DNA from: an uncultured Parabacteroides sp.
Lineage (GTDB): Bacteria; Bacteroidota; Bacteroidia; Bacteroidales; Tannerellaceae
DNA length: 64,000 nucleotides
Direction of reading: 5' to 3'
Assembly (NCBI GenBank): GCA_900770835.1
Contig: CAAGLQ010000049.1
Span: 1-64,000 of the forward strand
Every line of letters begins with the position of its first letter. Positions within the stretch are counted from its first letter, which is position 1. Position numbers and translations under genes: made by a program. This document shows, one piece after another, positions 16,578-25,606 of the stretch. The notes under the pieces were generated by a model. That model worked only from the letters and a program-made list of their open reading frames with translations, was not told the DNA's origin and made no database searches.

Positions 16578-17639
16578 ATGAAACAATCGTTCGCTTTATT
16601 GGTAGGCTTGGCGTTTATGAGTGCTTTCACAGCTTGTAGCAATGACGACGAGTTCGCTGTTGCTAAGACTGACAACCAATTGGTGGTTAAGGCTGTCGGT
16701 TTGGCTGGGGTGGATACTAAGGCGGGTATCACGGCTACGGCTTTTGCGGGTAATGAGTCTATCGGTTTGTATGTCAACAATGGACCGTTGGGTACGAAGT
16801 ATGACAACGATGTTGACTACGAAAATGTCAAGTACACAGCCAACGGTGGTGCTGATTGGGCCACGGAGTCTATGGTAACATTGACCAACGTGTCAGGTAC
16901 GGTTCGTGCTTATTATCCCTATTCTGAGGATAATGGGGTTTATACACCCAGTGATCCCAATGTTGCCAACAATGGTACATCTATCCAGCTGCGTGTAAAC
17001 GCTACGCAGGGTACGGGTATCGGTGGTGTGACTGCGGATGATCCTGCTCAGATTGACTATATGTGGGCTACCCCGGTAGAGAATGTAAGCAGCAGCAAGC
17101 CTGATGTTTCCTTGTCGTTGAACCATGCCTTGACGATGTTGAGCTTCCAGTTCACTAATAGTACAGAGAAACCCTATCCGGGTGTTGGTAAGGTATCTAA
17201 GATCACCTTGAAGAACAAGGATGGTGTGACTCCGTTAAAGGCAGGATTGGCAACGATGAATATAGACAATGGGGAAATCACATTGGATGCTGGGGCGGCT
17301 GCGGCTGAGTTTAGCGTTTTGCCGAATGCTGAGTCTTTGAAGAATGTGGCTGACCTGAATGCGATGCCTCGTTTCTTGGTGTTCCCGGCGAATACGGCAA
17401 CGGCAACCAATATCAATGCGGGCGATATCATTGCCGAGATTATCTTGGATGATGTGAAGTTCTCCTTGAAACTACCGGCTATTCCTGGTGGTTTTGTCGC
17501 TGGCAAGAACTATCAATTCCAATTCACCATAAAGGGTGTTGAGCTTGAGGTGGATCAGGTTACGATCAAACCGTGGGTTACTATACCTACATCGGCAGGC
17601 GATATTCAGGATCCGGATGATCAGGTGCGTGTGCCATAA
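16578..17639 (+). CDS. fimbrillin-like lipoprotein, array copy 4
   Basis: 353 residues from ATG 16578 (MKQSFALLVGLAFMSAF, lipobox Cys 20). The frame opens at 16551, but that would add nine residues that spoil the shared leader. Body motifs are GNESIGLYVNNG, TVRAYYPYSED, DYMWATPVEN, SLSLNHALTMLSFQF, and a closing VDQVTIKPWVT. Its GC content is higher than that of copies 2 and 3, like the minor-subunit genes that follow. The tail ends DQVRVP. Confidence 0.85.
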   Translation: MKQSFALLVGLAFMSAFTACSNDDEFAVAKTDNQLVVKAVGLAGVDTKAGITATAFAGNESIGLYVNNGPLGTKYDNDVDYENVKYTANGGADWATESMVTLTNVSGTVRAYYPYSEDNGVYTPSDPNVANNGTSIQLRVNATQGTGIGGVTADDPAQIDYMWATPVENVSSSKPDVSLSLNHALTMLSFQFTNSTEKPYPGVGKVSKITLKNKDGVTPLKAGLATMNIDNGEITLDAGAAAAEFSVLPNAESLKNVADLNAMPRFLVFPANTATATNINAGDIIAEIILDDVKFSLKLPAIPGGFVAGKNYQFQFTIKGVELEVDQVTIKPWVTIPTSAGDIQDPDDQVRVP

Positions 17640-17674
17640 TCAAGTTTAATCCTGTACTATTTATTTTTTATGGG

Positions 17675-17698
17675 TAGAGGGATGTGCTCATCACTCTA
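17675..17698 (+). terminator. hairpin after fimbrillin copy 4
   Basis: TAGAGGGATG pairs with CATCACTCTA apart from one G-A mismatch, around a TGCT loop, and is followed by TTTACACAAC. It separates the four major subunits from the assembly and minor-subunit genes. Confidence 0.5.
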
Positions 17699-17723
17699 TT
17701 TACACAACTAATTGATTTTTACA

Positions 17724-18269
17724 ATGAAATTAAAGTATTTGCTGGTTTTGTCGTTGTTGTGTGCCTGCTGCATGGGGGCACAGGCGCAGAGTATGGGTGT
17801 GAAAACATCTGCCACGCTTTGGGCAACCTTGACACCGAACGTGGAGCTTAGCTATGTGGTGACTGAACATATTACGGCGCACTTGCCGGTGCAGTATAAT
17901 CCCTTTGTGCTGGGCGAGAACTCGCGGTTCCAACAGCTGACGGTCATGCCGGGTGCGCGCTATTGGTTTAAATTGGCGCACGCTCGCTATTTTGTTTCTG
18001 GCTACGCCATCGCTTCGCGTTTCCACGTTGGGGGTTGGTTTGACCAACCGTATCGGTACGATGGCAAGTGCTTTGGCTTGGGCATTGGTGGTGGCTATAG
18101 CTGGTTGCTGAGTAAGTGCTTTAATTTAGAGGCTGAGTTGGGGTTTGGTGGTGCATACGCCAACTACGACAAGTGCTATTGGCCCAAGAACTCCAAACGG
18201 ATTTCGAATGAGAAGGGTATTCGTTTCTTTCCCTCTAAGTTCGATGTGAGTCTGGTCTATTTCTTTTGA
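17724..18269 (+). CDS. DUF3575-like fimbrial-locus protein
   Basis: 181 residues from ATG 17724; the TTG at 17712 is unlikely. A signal peptide (YLLVLSLLCACCMGAQAQ) is followed by alternating beta strands: SATLWATLTPNVELSYVV, HLPVQYNPF, VMPGARYWF, GLGIGGGYSWLL, and a C-terminal aromatic DVSLVYFF that looks like an outer-membrane beta-signal. DUF3575 proteins sit in Bacteroidales fimbrial operons upstream of DUF3868 and DUF5119 proteins. The same order here supports the call. Role: probably a small outer-membrane barrel used in fibre assembly (inference). Confidence 0.8.
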   Translation: MKLKYLLVLSLLCACCMGAQAQSMGVKTSATLWATLTPNVELSYVVTEHITAHLPVQYNPFVLGENSRFQQLTVMPGARYWFKLAHARYFVSGYAIASRFHVGGWFDQPYRYDGKCFGLGIGGGYSWLLSKCFNLEAELGFGGAYANYDKCYWPKNSKRISNEKGIRFFPSKFDVSLVYFF

Positions 18270-18287
18270 TATGGAGTGTTTAAGGAT

Positions 18288-20048
18288 ATGCGCAGAGTCG
18301 GGATTCAACATATTATTACTGCTTGCTTGCTGCTGACAGTGGGGTGTAATACGCGCTACCAGCTGGATAAGATGCAACGGAAGGAGGGTATTGTCAATAT
18401 CAGACAGCCGCTCCGTAGCGAGAAGAAGGAGCAGGCTGACTCTACCGCGGTTCCGAAAGAGATTAAGTTTAAAGATAAGGACGGTAAAGAGGTCAACATC
18501 TTGAGTGGTGAGCTCGATGGGGATGATTATATCTATTCCGTCCAATTGGAGGGGGTCGAGGTCGTGGCGAAGTCCAAGACGGTCCCCGAACGGGATGGTA
18601 TGATTACCATCTCTTTTATCGTCTGTGTGCCGGCTAGCTACCTGCAGAGCGAATGGCGACTGACGGTGCATCCGAGCTTGGATAACAATGGGGTGATTAC
18701 ACAGCTGAAACCGGTGGTGCTCTCTGGGTCTGATTTTCGGACGATCACCAATCGGCATCGTTTCTACTCGGACAAGGGGGCGCTGGCGGATCTGAAGCTG
18801 GAGCGTGATCTGTTGGAGCGCCGAATGGCACTGAGCAGTAAGCATGCGCCGAGCCAGCAGGAGGTGGATTCCCTAGAGGCGGTGCTGACAAATTGGGATG
18901 AGACACGGAGCGCACTGTATGCGCAGGACTGGAAACTGGATTCGATTATCCAACGGAAATCGAATTTTGAGTATTACTATAACCAGGAGTTCCCGAGCGA
19001 GGATATGGAGAAGAAACTGAAGCTCTCCTTTACAGCGGACATTCAGGATCTGGATGGGCGACAGTATGACCTTGCCTTCGGTGATACGTTGAACTATTTC
19101 ATCTCTTCGATGATGCAGTTTCTGGATCGTACGCCTCGCTATGTACGGCAGACGATCTATCGTAAGTCAACGGAGAGTACCTCTTGCTATATCAATTTCC
19201 CGGTGGGTTCAACCGTAGTGCTGGATACATTAGGAAACAATAGGGAGGAACTGGATAAGGTGAGTCAGAAAATGCGTGAGATCAACGAGGGGAACGAGTT
19301 TGTGATTGACTCGATCTTGTTGATGGCGGGCTGCTCGCCCGAGGGGGCGTACGAGATGAACCGCACGCTGGCGGCGGGCCGTGCGTCTGCGTTGCATACC
19401 TATCTGGCTCCGGTGCTGGAGTCAAATGCCGAGGCGGTGGAGCTGGTTAAGGAGAAGCCGCAGGCGGAGAACTGGGACAAGCTGATCAAGCTGATACGGG
19501 ATAAGAAGTTTGAGAACCAGGATGGCATCATGGCGATCATCCGGGAGACGGAGGATCTCGATCAGCGCGAGTTTAAGATAAGGAATGACTTTCCGGAGGA
19601 GTACGAGGTGATTCGTAATGAGCTCTACCCGGAGCTGCGTTCCGTCGATTTTGTGTTTTACCTCTCTCGTAGGGGTATGGTGGAGGACGTCGTTTATACG
19701 GACGTGATTGACACGGCTTATGCGAATGCGATCAAGCTGATGGATAAGCGTAAGTATAAGGAGGCGATGCCTAAACTGTTGGAGTATAAGGATTGGAACA
19801 TGGCGATTTGTTATATGTCGCTGGGTTACAACGATTCTGCGATAAAGATTTTTGAGTCACTGCCACAGAACCCCGATAGGGATTATATGCTGGCGATTCT
19901 CTATTCCCGGGTGGGACGCATTGAGGATGCGGTGGCGACCTTCGTTCGGTGCTGCCAGGAGGATGACTCTAAAATCGATAGGGGTGAATTGGATCCGGAG
20001 ATTTCAAAGTTGATGGATCAATATAAGTTACGAGATCGTTTATATTGA
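18288..20048 (+). CDS. DUF3868/OmpA-like fimbrial-locus lipoprotein
   Basis: 586 residues from ATG 18288, preceded by TAAGGA; a GTG at 18276 would add four residues. Lipobox LLLTVGC. Residues about 80-155 resemble DUF3868 (ISFIVCVPASYLQSEWRLTV, then LKPVVLSG). A helical region follows (about 165-225), then strands, then an OmpA-like peptidoglycan-binding segment (FVIDSILLMAGCSPEGAY, NRTLAAGRASALHTYL, about 340-385). The last 110 residues look TPR-like (KYKEAMPKLLEYKDWNMA, YNDSAIKIFESL). It probably links fibre assembly to the cell wall. One copy of the strand-biased motif falls in GNNREEL. Confidence 0.75.
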   Translation: MRRVGIQHIITACLLLTVGCNTRYQLDKMQRKEGIVNIRQPLRSEKKEQADSTAVPKEIKFKDKDGKEVNILSGELDGDDYIYSVQLEGVEVVAKSKTVPERDGMITISFIVCVPASYLQSEWRLTVHPSLDNNGVITQLKPVVLSGSDFRTITNRHRFYSDKGALADLKLERDLLERRMALSSKHAPSQQEVDSLEAVLTNWDETRSALYAQDWKLDSIIQRKSNFEYYYNQEFPSEDMEKKLKLSFTADIQDLDGRQYDLAFGDTLNYFISSMMQFLDRTPRYVRQTIYRKSTESTSCYINFPVGSTVVLDTLGNNREELDKVSQKMREINEGNEFVIDSILLMAGCSPEGAYEMNRTLAAGRASALHTYLAPVLESNAEAVELVKEKPQAENWDKLIKLIRDKKFENQDGIMAIIRETEDLDQREFKIRNDFPEEYEVIRNELYPELRSVDFVFYLSRRGMVEDVVYTDVIDTAYANAIKLMDKRKYKEAMPKLLEYKDWNMAICYMSLGYNDSAIKIFESLPQNPDRDYMLAILYSRVGRIEDAVATFVRCCQEDDSKIDRGELDPEISKLMDQYKLRDRLY

Positions 20049-20061
20049 ATTGGATTTTTAT

Positions 20062-20967
20062 ATGAGAATGTCACGGTTAAAGCATTGGTTGGGTTTGGGC
20101 TGCTTGGCTTCGGTCATGGCGTGCTCAGACGATGCGCAGTGGGTGGATCATACCGCACAGCTTCAAGTGTCGGTGGCTATCTCGGACGGGATCTTGACCA
20201 AAGGCTTGGTTGAGGGTACGTCGTTCGACAATGGAGCGAAGATCGGTTTGTACCTTGAGGGGATGTCCGCTACTGCCTACGATGGTTATTCCTATAAGAA
20301 TGTTTGTTTCACGTCATCGATTGTGGATGAGGTACAGTCCTGGTCGGGTGGGCCGATCCTGCTCTCTTCAACCAAAGGGAAGGTGTTTTGCTACTGGCCT
20401 TTCAAAGAGGAGGGGTATGCGAACTATACGGCAGTGCCTATTTCAGCGGCCGATCAGATCGATTATATGTATAGTGGCTGGCATACCGATGTCTCTAATG
20501 CGAATGCGGCCCTGTCCGTGACGATGAAACATGCGCTGACTGCTGTCCAGTTTAATGTGAAACGGGGTGACTACACGGGTGTAGGTAATCTAACGGATGT
20601 CAAGATCGCTTCTGAGGGTCTGGGGGCTACGGGTAACCTGGACTTCTCCACGGGTGCTCTCTCGAATCTAACAGTAGGGGAGATAACGCTGACTGGGCTG
20701 GATGCCAACTTGGTGGCGGATCCGGCGTATGAGGCGAAGCTGCTGGCGCTGCCGATGGGTCTTGGGCAGGCGAAATCGATTCAGGCGTCCTTCACGATCG
20801 ATGGGAAGGTGTTCCCGATTGAGTTGAGCGTGACGGAGCCGTGTGCGGCGGGTAGCAAGTATGTCTATGAGATTACTCTCAATAGTCTGGGTCTTGTCGT
20901 GCAGCGAGTGACGGTGACCAAATGGGCCGACAGTGGGGTGGATCAGAGTATTGATACGCAGTTATAA
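20062..20967 (+). CDS. fimbrillin-like minor subunit lipoprotein
   Basis: 302 residues from ATG 20062; a TTG at 20050 would add four. Lipobox ASVMAC followed by SDDAQW. Motifs are NGAKIGLYLEGM, KVFCYWPFKEE, IDYMYSGWHTD, LSVTMKHALTAVQFNV near residue 155, STGALSNLTVGE, and a closing VQRVTVTKWAD. Its position between the DUF3868-like gene and the DUF5119-like gene fits a minor or accessory fibre subunit. The strand-biased motif ACAGTAGGG is at 20671-20679 in frame TVG. Confidence 0.82.
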   Translation: MRMSRLKHWLGLGCLASVMACSDDAQWVDHTAQLQVSVAISDGILTKGLVEGTSFDNGAKIGLYLEGMSATAYDGYSYKNVCFTSSIVDEVQSWSGGPILLSSTKGKVFCYWPFKEEGYANYTAVPISAADQIDYMYSGWHTDVSNANAALSVTMKHALTAVQFNVKRGDYTGVGNLTDVKIASEGLGATGNLDFSTGALSNLTVGEITLTGLDANLVADPAYEAKLLALPMGLGQAKSIQASFTIDGKVFPIELSVTEPCAAGSKYVYEITLNSLGLVVQRVTVTKWADSGVDQSIDTQL

Positions 20968-20979
20968 GAGGGGGTGACT

Positions 20980-21879
20980 ATGAATTGGAAATGTTTAGGC
21001 TTGGTTGTCTTATTGACCATAGGGGCATGCGAACCGATCAACGAGCAGAATTGGTTTGAGAACGAGGTGGTTACGCTGGATTGGACCGCCGCAAATCCGA
21101 CAACGGGCTATCGCCCGTCTGAGGTGGGTTCCCTCGCTTTGTATTACTACCCGCAGGATAAATCAGGCACGATGAGTTGCCAGGAGTATTTGTGCGACAA
21201 AGATGTGGTGTCGGTGCCGCTGGAGTCAGGTCACTATGACATGCTGGCGATCTCTAATGATAAGAGTGTGCATAAGGATAAATATTATCGCTCGGCCTAT
21301 GTAGCGTTTCAAACGGAACTGGACTCGCTCCAAAATCGGGTGATCGTGGCCGGTGGCGAGGAGATGATCTATAAGGGATCGCTGAGCGATGTGTCGGTCG
21401 AGAATGACCGTAAGCAGAGCCGGAAGGTGGTTCTGCATCGTTTATTGAAGAAGCTTACCTTTATTGTGAATATCTTCGATTATCAAGAGCTGACGCATAA
21501 TGTGGCGATCGAGATGTCGGGCGTTGCGTCCCGTATGTTGCTACATAACGAGAAACCAGAGGCGGACTCGGAGGCGATCCTGCGAACGCGTATCAACAAG
21601 CTGGGGCGTGAGGCGCAAACGGAGCTGGGCGTGCATACGACCTTCAAAGGTACGGTGCATGTGCTGGGGGTAACGGGGTACAACATCCTGAGCCTCGCGT
21701 TCGTTGACTGCAGGGGCGTAGAGAAGATGCTCGAACTGGATATTACCTCCTATCTCAAGACTTGGGATACCGAGGAGGCGGTGGTTTATGTCAACATCAA
21801 TAGTCCGCAGGAGTATGCGAATCTTGAGCGTTGGAATACGATTAATGGGGATATCATTATTAACAACCAAGACCTATGA
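20980..21879 (+). CDS. DUF5119-like fimbrial anchor lipoprotein
   Basis: 299 residues from ATG 20980, preceded by GAGGGGGTG; a GTG at 20974 would add two. Lipobox LLTIGAC. The N-terminal pattern VVTLDWTAANPTTGYRP, SLALYYYPQDKSG and VSVPLESGHYDMLAISND is that of DUF5119 (FimB/Mfa2-like) proteins. These sit at the fibre base and fix fibre length. A central segment KLTFIVNIFDY and a terminal VVYVNINSPQEY support a two-domain beta protein. The stop overlaps the next ATG by 4 bases. Confidence 0.78.
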   Translation: MNWKCLGLVVLLTIGACEPINEQNWFENEVVTLDWTAANPTTGYRPSEVGSLALYYYPQDKSGTMSCQEYLCDKDVVSVPLESGHYDMLAISNDKSVHKDKYYRSAYVAFQTELDSLQNRVIVAGGEEMIYKGSLSDVSVENDRKQSRKVVLHRLLKKLTFIVNIFDYQELTHNVAIEMSGVASRMLLHNEKPEADSEAILRTRINKLGREAQTELGVHTTFKGTVHVLGVTGYNILSLAFVDCRGVEKMLELDITSYLKTWDTEEAVVYVNINSPQEYANLERWNTINGDIIINNQDL

Positions 21880-22811
21880 CTATGTGGAATCGATTTTTCT
21901 TACTTGGGGTGGTACTAACCATCTGCGCTTGCAATAAGCTGGAGGATATGCCGCAGGATATCCAAGAGGATATTCCTCCGGTCGTGGTGGATCCGACACC
22001 GACGAAACAGGTGTATCTTGATGTGTCGCTTGGGGCTAACTTCTCTCATAAGTGGGGGGATTTGGATAGCATCTCGATGTTCGTCATGCGGGACGAGCAG
22101 ATGGATATCGAGCATCCGGAGAATAACAACGTGCCGGCAGTCTATCGGTATGGGGCGTGGTCGATCGAGAGCCCAATTACGATTACGGATGATAAATGGA
22201 AAGCTTATGCTTATTATCCCTATACGGCGAATCTGGAAAGTTTCAAGGTGCCTATCGTGTCGGGTGATAGTGTCCGTCGTATGGTAGGCAAGACAGCTCT
22301 GCCGTTTGGCTTCCATAATAATAATATCGTGATCGAGATGTGGCAGCCTGTGGCGCTGGTTACGGTCTATGTGCGCAAGCAGGGCAAGGTGGAACGCAAG
22401 GTGGTGGATCAGGTGCGCTTGTATAAGAAGAACAGCGGTCTGCCGATCGAGGGTCTGCTGGATATCTTGTCGCAGTCGATTACCTATACGAAGATGGGTG
22501 ACTATGTCAAGTCTGATTTGGGGTATGAGGTCTCATCGGCACAATCTGCCGAACCGATCGATATAGAGGTGTTACCGACGTATCAGCAGACCAAGGCGGC
22601 GACGGTGGATCTCTCTTCGCCTACCTACCTAGAGCTTATGATTAATGATAGTCCCTTCTCGGCTGAACTGCCGAAGGCGGTGACTGAGTGGGAGTCGGGT
22701 AACCATTATACGATTAATGTGATTTATAATAACGATGTGGTGACGATCGAGAGTGTCTCGATCCGACCGTGGAATACCGAGCATCTGGAGATTTTCCCGG
22801 AGGAACAGTAG
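21876..22811 (+). CDS. fimbrillin-like lipoprotein, probable tip/accessory subunit
   Basis: 311 residues, start coupled to the preceding stop (ATGA). Lipobox VLTICAC. Motifs are WGDLDSISMFVMRDEQ, KAYAYYPYTANLES, IEMWQPVALVTVYVRKQ (the MKHALA-type core, much diverged), LPIEGLLDILSQS and a final IESVSIRPWNTEH. As the last gene of the locus it takes the place of a tip or accessory subunit in related loci. The stop codon is embedded in a copy of the strand-biased motif (22805-22813). Confidence 0.78.
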   Translation: MTMWNRFFLLGVVLTICACNKLEDMPQDIQEDIPPVVVDPTPTKQVYLDVSLGANFSHKWGDLDSISMFVMRDEQMDIEHPENNNVPAVYRYGAWSIESPITITDDKWKAYAYYPYTANLESFKVPIVSGDSVRRMVGKTALPFGFHNNNIVIEMWQPVALVTVYVRKQGKVERKVVDQVRLYKKNSGLPIEGLLDILSQSITYTKMGDYVKSDLGYEVSSAQSAEPIDIEVLPTYQQTKAATVDLSSPTYLELMINDSPFSAELPKAVTEWESGNHYTINVIYNNDVVTIESVSIRPWNTEHLEIFPEEQ

Positions 22812-23246
22812 GGAGTAAAAGTTGTAGTAGGTATATTGGATATTGCGTTACCATTACGTGGGTTATGTCCAATAATGGATAATATCACTATCTGCTTGAG
22901 ATAGAGTGGCTATTGCCTGTTTTGAGGGGCTGTTTTTGTGCAATTTGTAAGGTTTTGTTAAATATTTGACGATTCTGCGCGGTATTGTAGGTGTGTTTCA
23001 TAGACTGCGCTTACATTTGCCGTACGAGAAAAGTCACTTTTTCTTGAACACACACTTAACTGCTTTCAGATGGGAATCTTGGAGCAGTTATACTTTTTCC
23101 GAAATCATAGTAGGCTGTCTCGGTGAGAACCAAGGCGGCTTTTATTTTGGTAAAATCGTGGTGTATTCTATTTTTGAGGTTTGTATTGTGGAATCTTAAA
23201 AGATATTGTACTTTTGCGGTGAATTAGAAACCATTTCCTTAGAACT
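22812..23246 (+). other. intergenic region with promoter of the LRR gene
   Basis: A 435-base AT-rich gap without a credible gene. TACTTTTG at 23209-23216 is a -7 element for the gene at 23247, with a weak TTGTG at 23186-23190 as -33 candidate. An imperfect inverted repeat around ATTGGA and TCCAAT (about 22835-22875) may end the preceding operon. Confidence 0.5.
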
Positions 23247-24755
23247 ATGAGATTTGTTTGTACTTTAATTCTTTGGTGCCTTTCACTGAGCCTCTCGGCG
23301 CAATCGGGCGTGTCTGTTAAGACGGTGACCCAAGCGGGCACTTTGCATGAGCAGTTCCAAGGGGAATCCTTGGAGCGCATTCGCATCCTCAAAGTCAAAG
23401 GTGTTCTTAATCTGCAGGACTTGAAGTTTCTCAATAACGAGCTGCGTTTGCAGGATCTCGATCTGACTGACGTGAACTTTGACTCAACGGTAGGGAAGGA
23501 GGGTCTGCTTCCTGGTTATATGTTCGAACGTATGAAGGAATCGCTGCAGTTTATTCGCATTCCGGCTAGTGTCCGTTACTTGGGTGAAGGGGCGTTTGAG
23601 GGGATGACGGCACTGCAGCATATCGGGGTGTCTGGTGAGATTTTGGAGGTGGGCAAGAACGCTTTCCGGGGTTGTACCAAGCTCTCTATCCAAGGCGATG
23701 AGTTTGTGCGTGCCGAGGTGATCGATGATTATGCGTTCGCAGATTGTGCGGCGTTGGTGGAGATCCACCTGGGTCCGAAATTGGCTAAGTTGGGAATGAA
23801 GGTGTTCCAGCATTGCAAATCCCTCATGCGGGTGTCGATCGATCCGGCGAATGAGTCCTTGCTGTTTATCCCCGAGGGGGCCTTCTTCCAGTGTACCTCT
23901 TTGCAAGAGGTGGATATCCCGAACTTGGTGAAATCTATCGATAAGTCCTCTTTTATTGGGTGTAGCTCGCTCTCGCAAATAAACCTGCGTACCTTGGTAC
24001 CGCCGATGTTGGCGGATGCGGCGTTTGAGTCACGGGTGCATCCGATGTCGGTCTATGTGAATGCGAAGTCTCTCCAGTTCTATAAAAGGTCGGGTACCTG
24101 GCGACGGTTCCGTAATTATTTCATCGAGGCGAGGAGCAAGACGCTCTATGTGGCTGATAAGGCTGAGGAACGGATTCGCCCGAATGTGACACAACCGGCG
24201 GAGGTGTATGTACCCACCGAAGAGGGGACACCAGACGATCCTAAGGGCTCTGATAACGAGGATCATCCGGTCGAGAGTGCACCCGCTGAACCGGTAGTCG
24301 AGCAACCGAAGGAGGCTGCGCCCAAGAATGAGGTAGAGATTCCGGAGGAGGAGCGTTGGCCGGAGATTGATAAGCCGATGGTGCAAACTCCGGTAGAGAC
24401 ACCTGCCGAGGTGGAGCGGATCACCAGTCCGCTGCCGAAACAGGAGGATCAATCCTTCGTGGAGGAGGTGACCGAGAAACATGGGCAGCAGCCGGAGCCT
24501 GTGCAACAGACCTACTTCAATTCGGAGGTGATTAATCCGGCGGTTTCCGCGCTGACCTTCTACGTGAAGGGGGGCATCGTCCATATCGAGGCACCGGTAA
24601 AGATCAAACAGCTGACGATCCTCGATCTGCAGGGGCGCTCGATCTTCGCGAATAAATTATCTGATACGCTATATACGACCTCTATTTCCCAAGCCTCCAT
24701 GCGGCTGATCCGTGCGGTGTACGAGGGTGGTGTCGAAACGAAAAGATTTCGGTAA
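23247..24755 (+). CDS. BspA-like leucine-rich-repeat surface protein with sorting tail
   Basis: 502 residues. Signal peptide MRFVCTLILWCLSLSLSAQ. Residues about 85-275 form Treponema/BspA-type LRR_5 repeats, with recurring units such as YLGEGAFEGMTALQHIGV, VGKNAFRGCTKL, IDDYAFADCAALVEIHL and IPEGAFFQCTSLQEVDI. Residues about 300-430 are a Pro/Glu-rich stalk. The last 75 residues (LTFYVKGGIVHIEAPVKIK, LTILDLQGRSIF, ending ETKRFR) look like a type IX secretion C-terminal signal. BspA-type proteins bind host matrix and other bacteria. It is transcribed alone from its own promoter. Confidence 0.85.
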   Translation: MRFVCTLILWCLSLSLSAQSGVSVKTVTQAGTLHEQFQGESLERIRILKVKGVLNLQDLKFLNNELRLQDLDLTDVNFDSTVGKEGLLPGYMFERMKESLQFIRIPASVRYLGEGAFEGMTALQHIGVSGEILEVGKNAFRGCTKLSIQGDEFVRAEVIDDYAFADCAALVEIHLGPKLAKLGMKVFQHCKSLMRVSIDPANESLLFIPEGAFFQCTSLQEVDIPNLVKSIDKSSFIGCSSLSQINLRTLVPPMLADAAFESRVHPMSVYVNAKSLQFYKRSGTWRRFRNYFIEARSKTLYVADKAEERIRPNVTQPAEVYVPTEEGTPDDPKGSDNEDHPVESAPAEPVVEQPKEAAPKNEVEIPEEERWPEIDKPMVQTPVETPAEVERITSPLPKQEDQSFVEEVTEKHGQQPEPVQQTYFNSEVINPAVSALTFYVKGGIVHIEAPVKIKQLTILDLQGRSIFANKLSDTLYTTSISQASMRLIRAVYEGGVETKRFR

Positions 24756-24922
24756 GATGCGAGTGGATGGTAGTAATGGCGTATATGGGTTGAACAGGGC
24801 CTTCCGGATGATGCTGACTAAATATCCAATCGAAAAATCAGGTTTTTGGAGGGGCTTGGTTAATGAGTGTATAATTCAGTGGGTTTCTGCCGCTGTCTTT
24901 AGGATGGAGTAGGGGACCTGTT

Positions 24923-24930
24923 TACCTTTG
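24923..24930 (+). promoter_or_regulatory. -7 element before the lectin-like lipoprotein
   Basis: TACCTTTG fits TAnnTTTG and lies 27 bases before the ATG at 24957. The -33 region is not clear. Confidence 0.5.
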
Positions 24931-24956
24931 CTTCAAACAATAAAGCGTTGAACGAA

Positions 24957-25604
24957 ATGAATGCGAACGTATTACGATATGGTTGGTTGGGATTCCTGAT
25001 GGGGCTGATGGCTTGTACGGAATCGGTAGATCCGGCAGTGGGCCGGGTCTATAATGCGGATCATTCCTTTACAATAGGGGTGGTATCCGACCGTCAACCG
25101 TTGGGTATGGTGTTCGCAATGGAGGCGGGGCCGGATAGTGCGTATGCCTATGTGGTGTCTCTGACGGAGTGTAGCCTGCCAATCGCTGGCGACAGAGGCT
25201 TCTTGTCTGCAGATACCTCGTCAACGGCATTCAATGGGTTCGCTAATACGCAGCTGTGGCGTGACTCCCTGTCGGGAGGGGCGCTGTTGGATCAGCTGGC
25301 TGCCTATGGTAAGGGGTGGTTCATCCCTTCTGTGGGGGAGTGGCGTATGCTGCGGGATTCGTTCCTGGTCACGAACGAGCGTCTGGCGTTGTTGCCGGCG
25401 ACCGATCCGCTGTGCCAGGGGCAGTATTGGTGCTCAACGGGTCATGCTGAGCGTAACTATGGCTACTGCGGTGTGGCTTACGATGTGTATTCGGATACCT
25501 TCGGCCTGTTCAACCGGGCGGACTCTTGTCGAGTGCGTCCGATGCGAAGGGTGCTGCTGAAGGGATCTTTGTGGAAGAAATGGATAGAAAATCAAACCTT
25601 TTAA
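24957..25604 (+). CDS. lipoprotein with DUF1566/C-type-lectin-like domain
   Basis: 215 residues from ATG 24957; a TTG at 24948 would add three. Lipobox MGLMAC followed by TESVD. Residues about 75-200 resemble the FISUMP/DUF1566 fold seen at the ends of fimbrial tip proteins: GKGWFIPSVGEWRML, a helix, QYWCSTGHAERNYGYCGVA, and SCRVRPMRRV. The C-terminus is basic and hydrophobic (GSLWKKWIENQTF). It has its own promoter and lies 2 bases before the giant adhesin gene, so the two are probably cotranscribed and may act together at a fibre tip (inference). Confidence 0.65.
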   Translation: MNANVLRYGWLGFLMGLMACTESVDPAVGRVYNADHSFTIGVVSDRQPLGMVFAMEAGPDSAYAYVVSLTECSLPIAGDRGFLSADTSSTAFNGFANTQLWRDSLSGGALLDQLAAYGKGWFIPSVGEWRMLRDSFLVTNERLALLPATDPLCQGQYWCSTGHAERNYGYCGVAYDVYSDTFGLFNRADSCRVRPMRRVLLKGSLWKKWIENQTF

Positions 25605-25606
25605 CT

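Noticed and set aside
22835..22875. Terminator after the fimbrial locus
   Set aside because: The inverted repeat around ATTGGA is short and interrupted and lacks a U-tract; mentioned only as a weak possibility in the intergenic entry.
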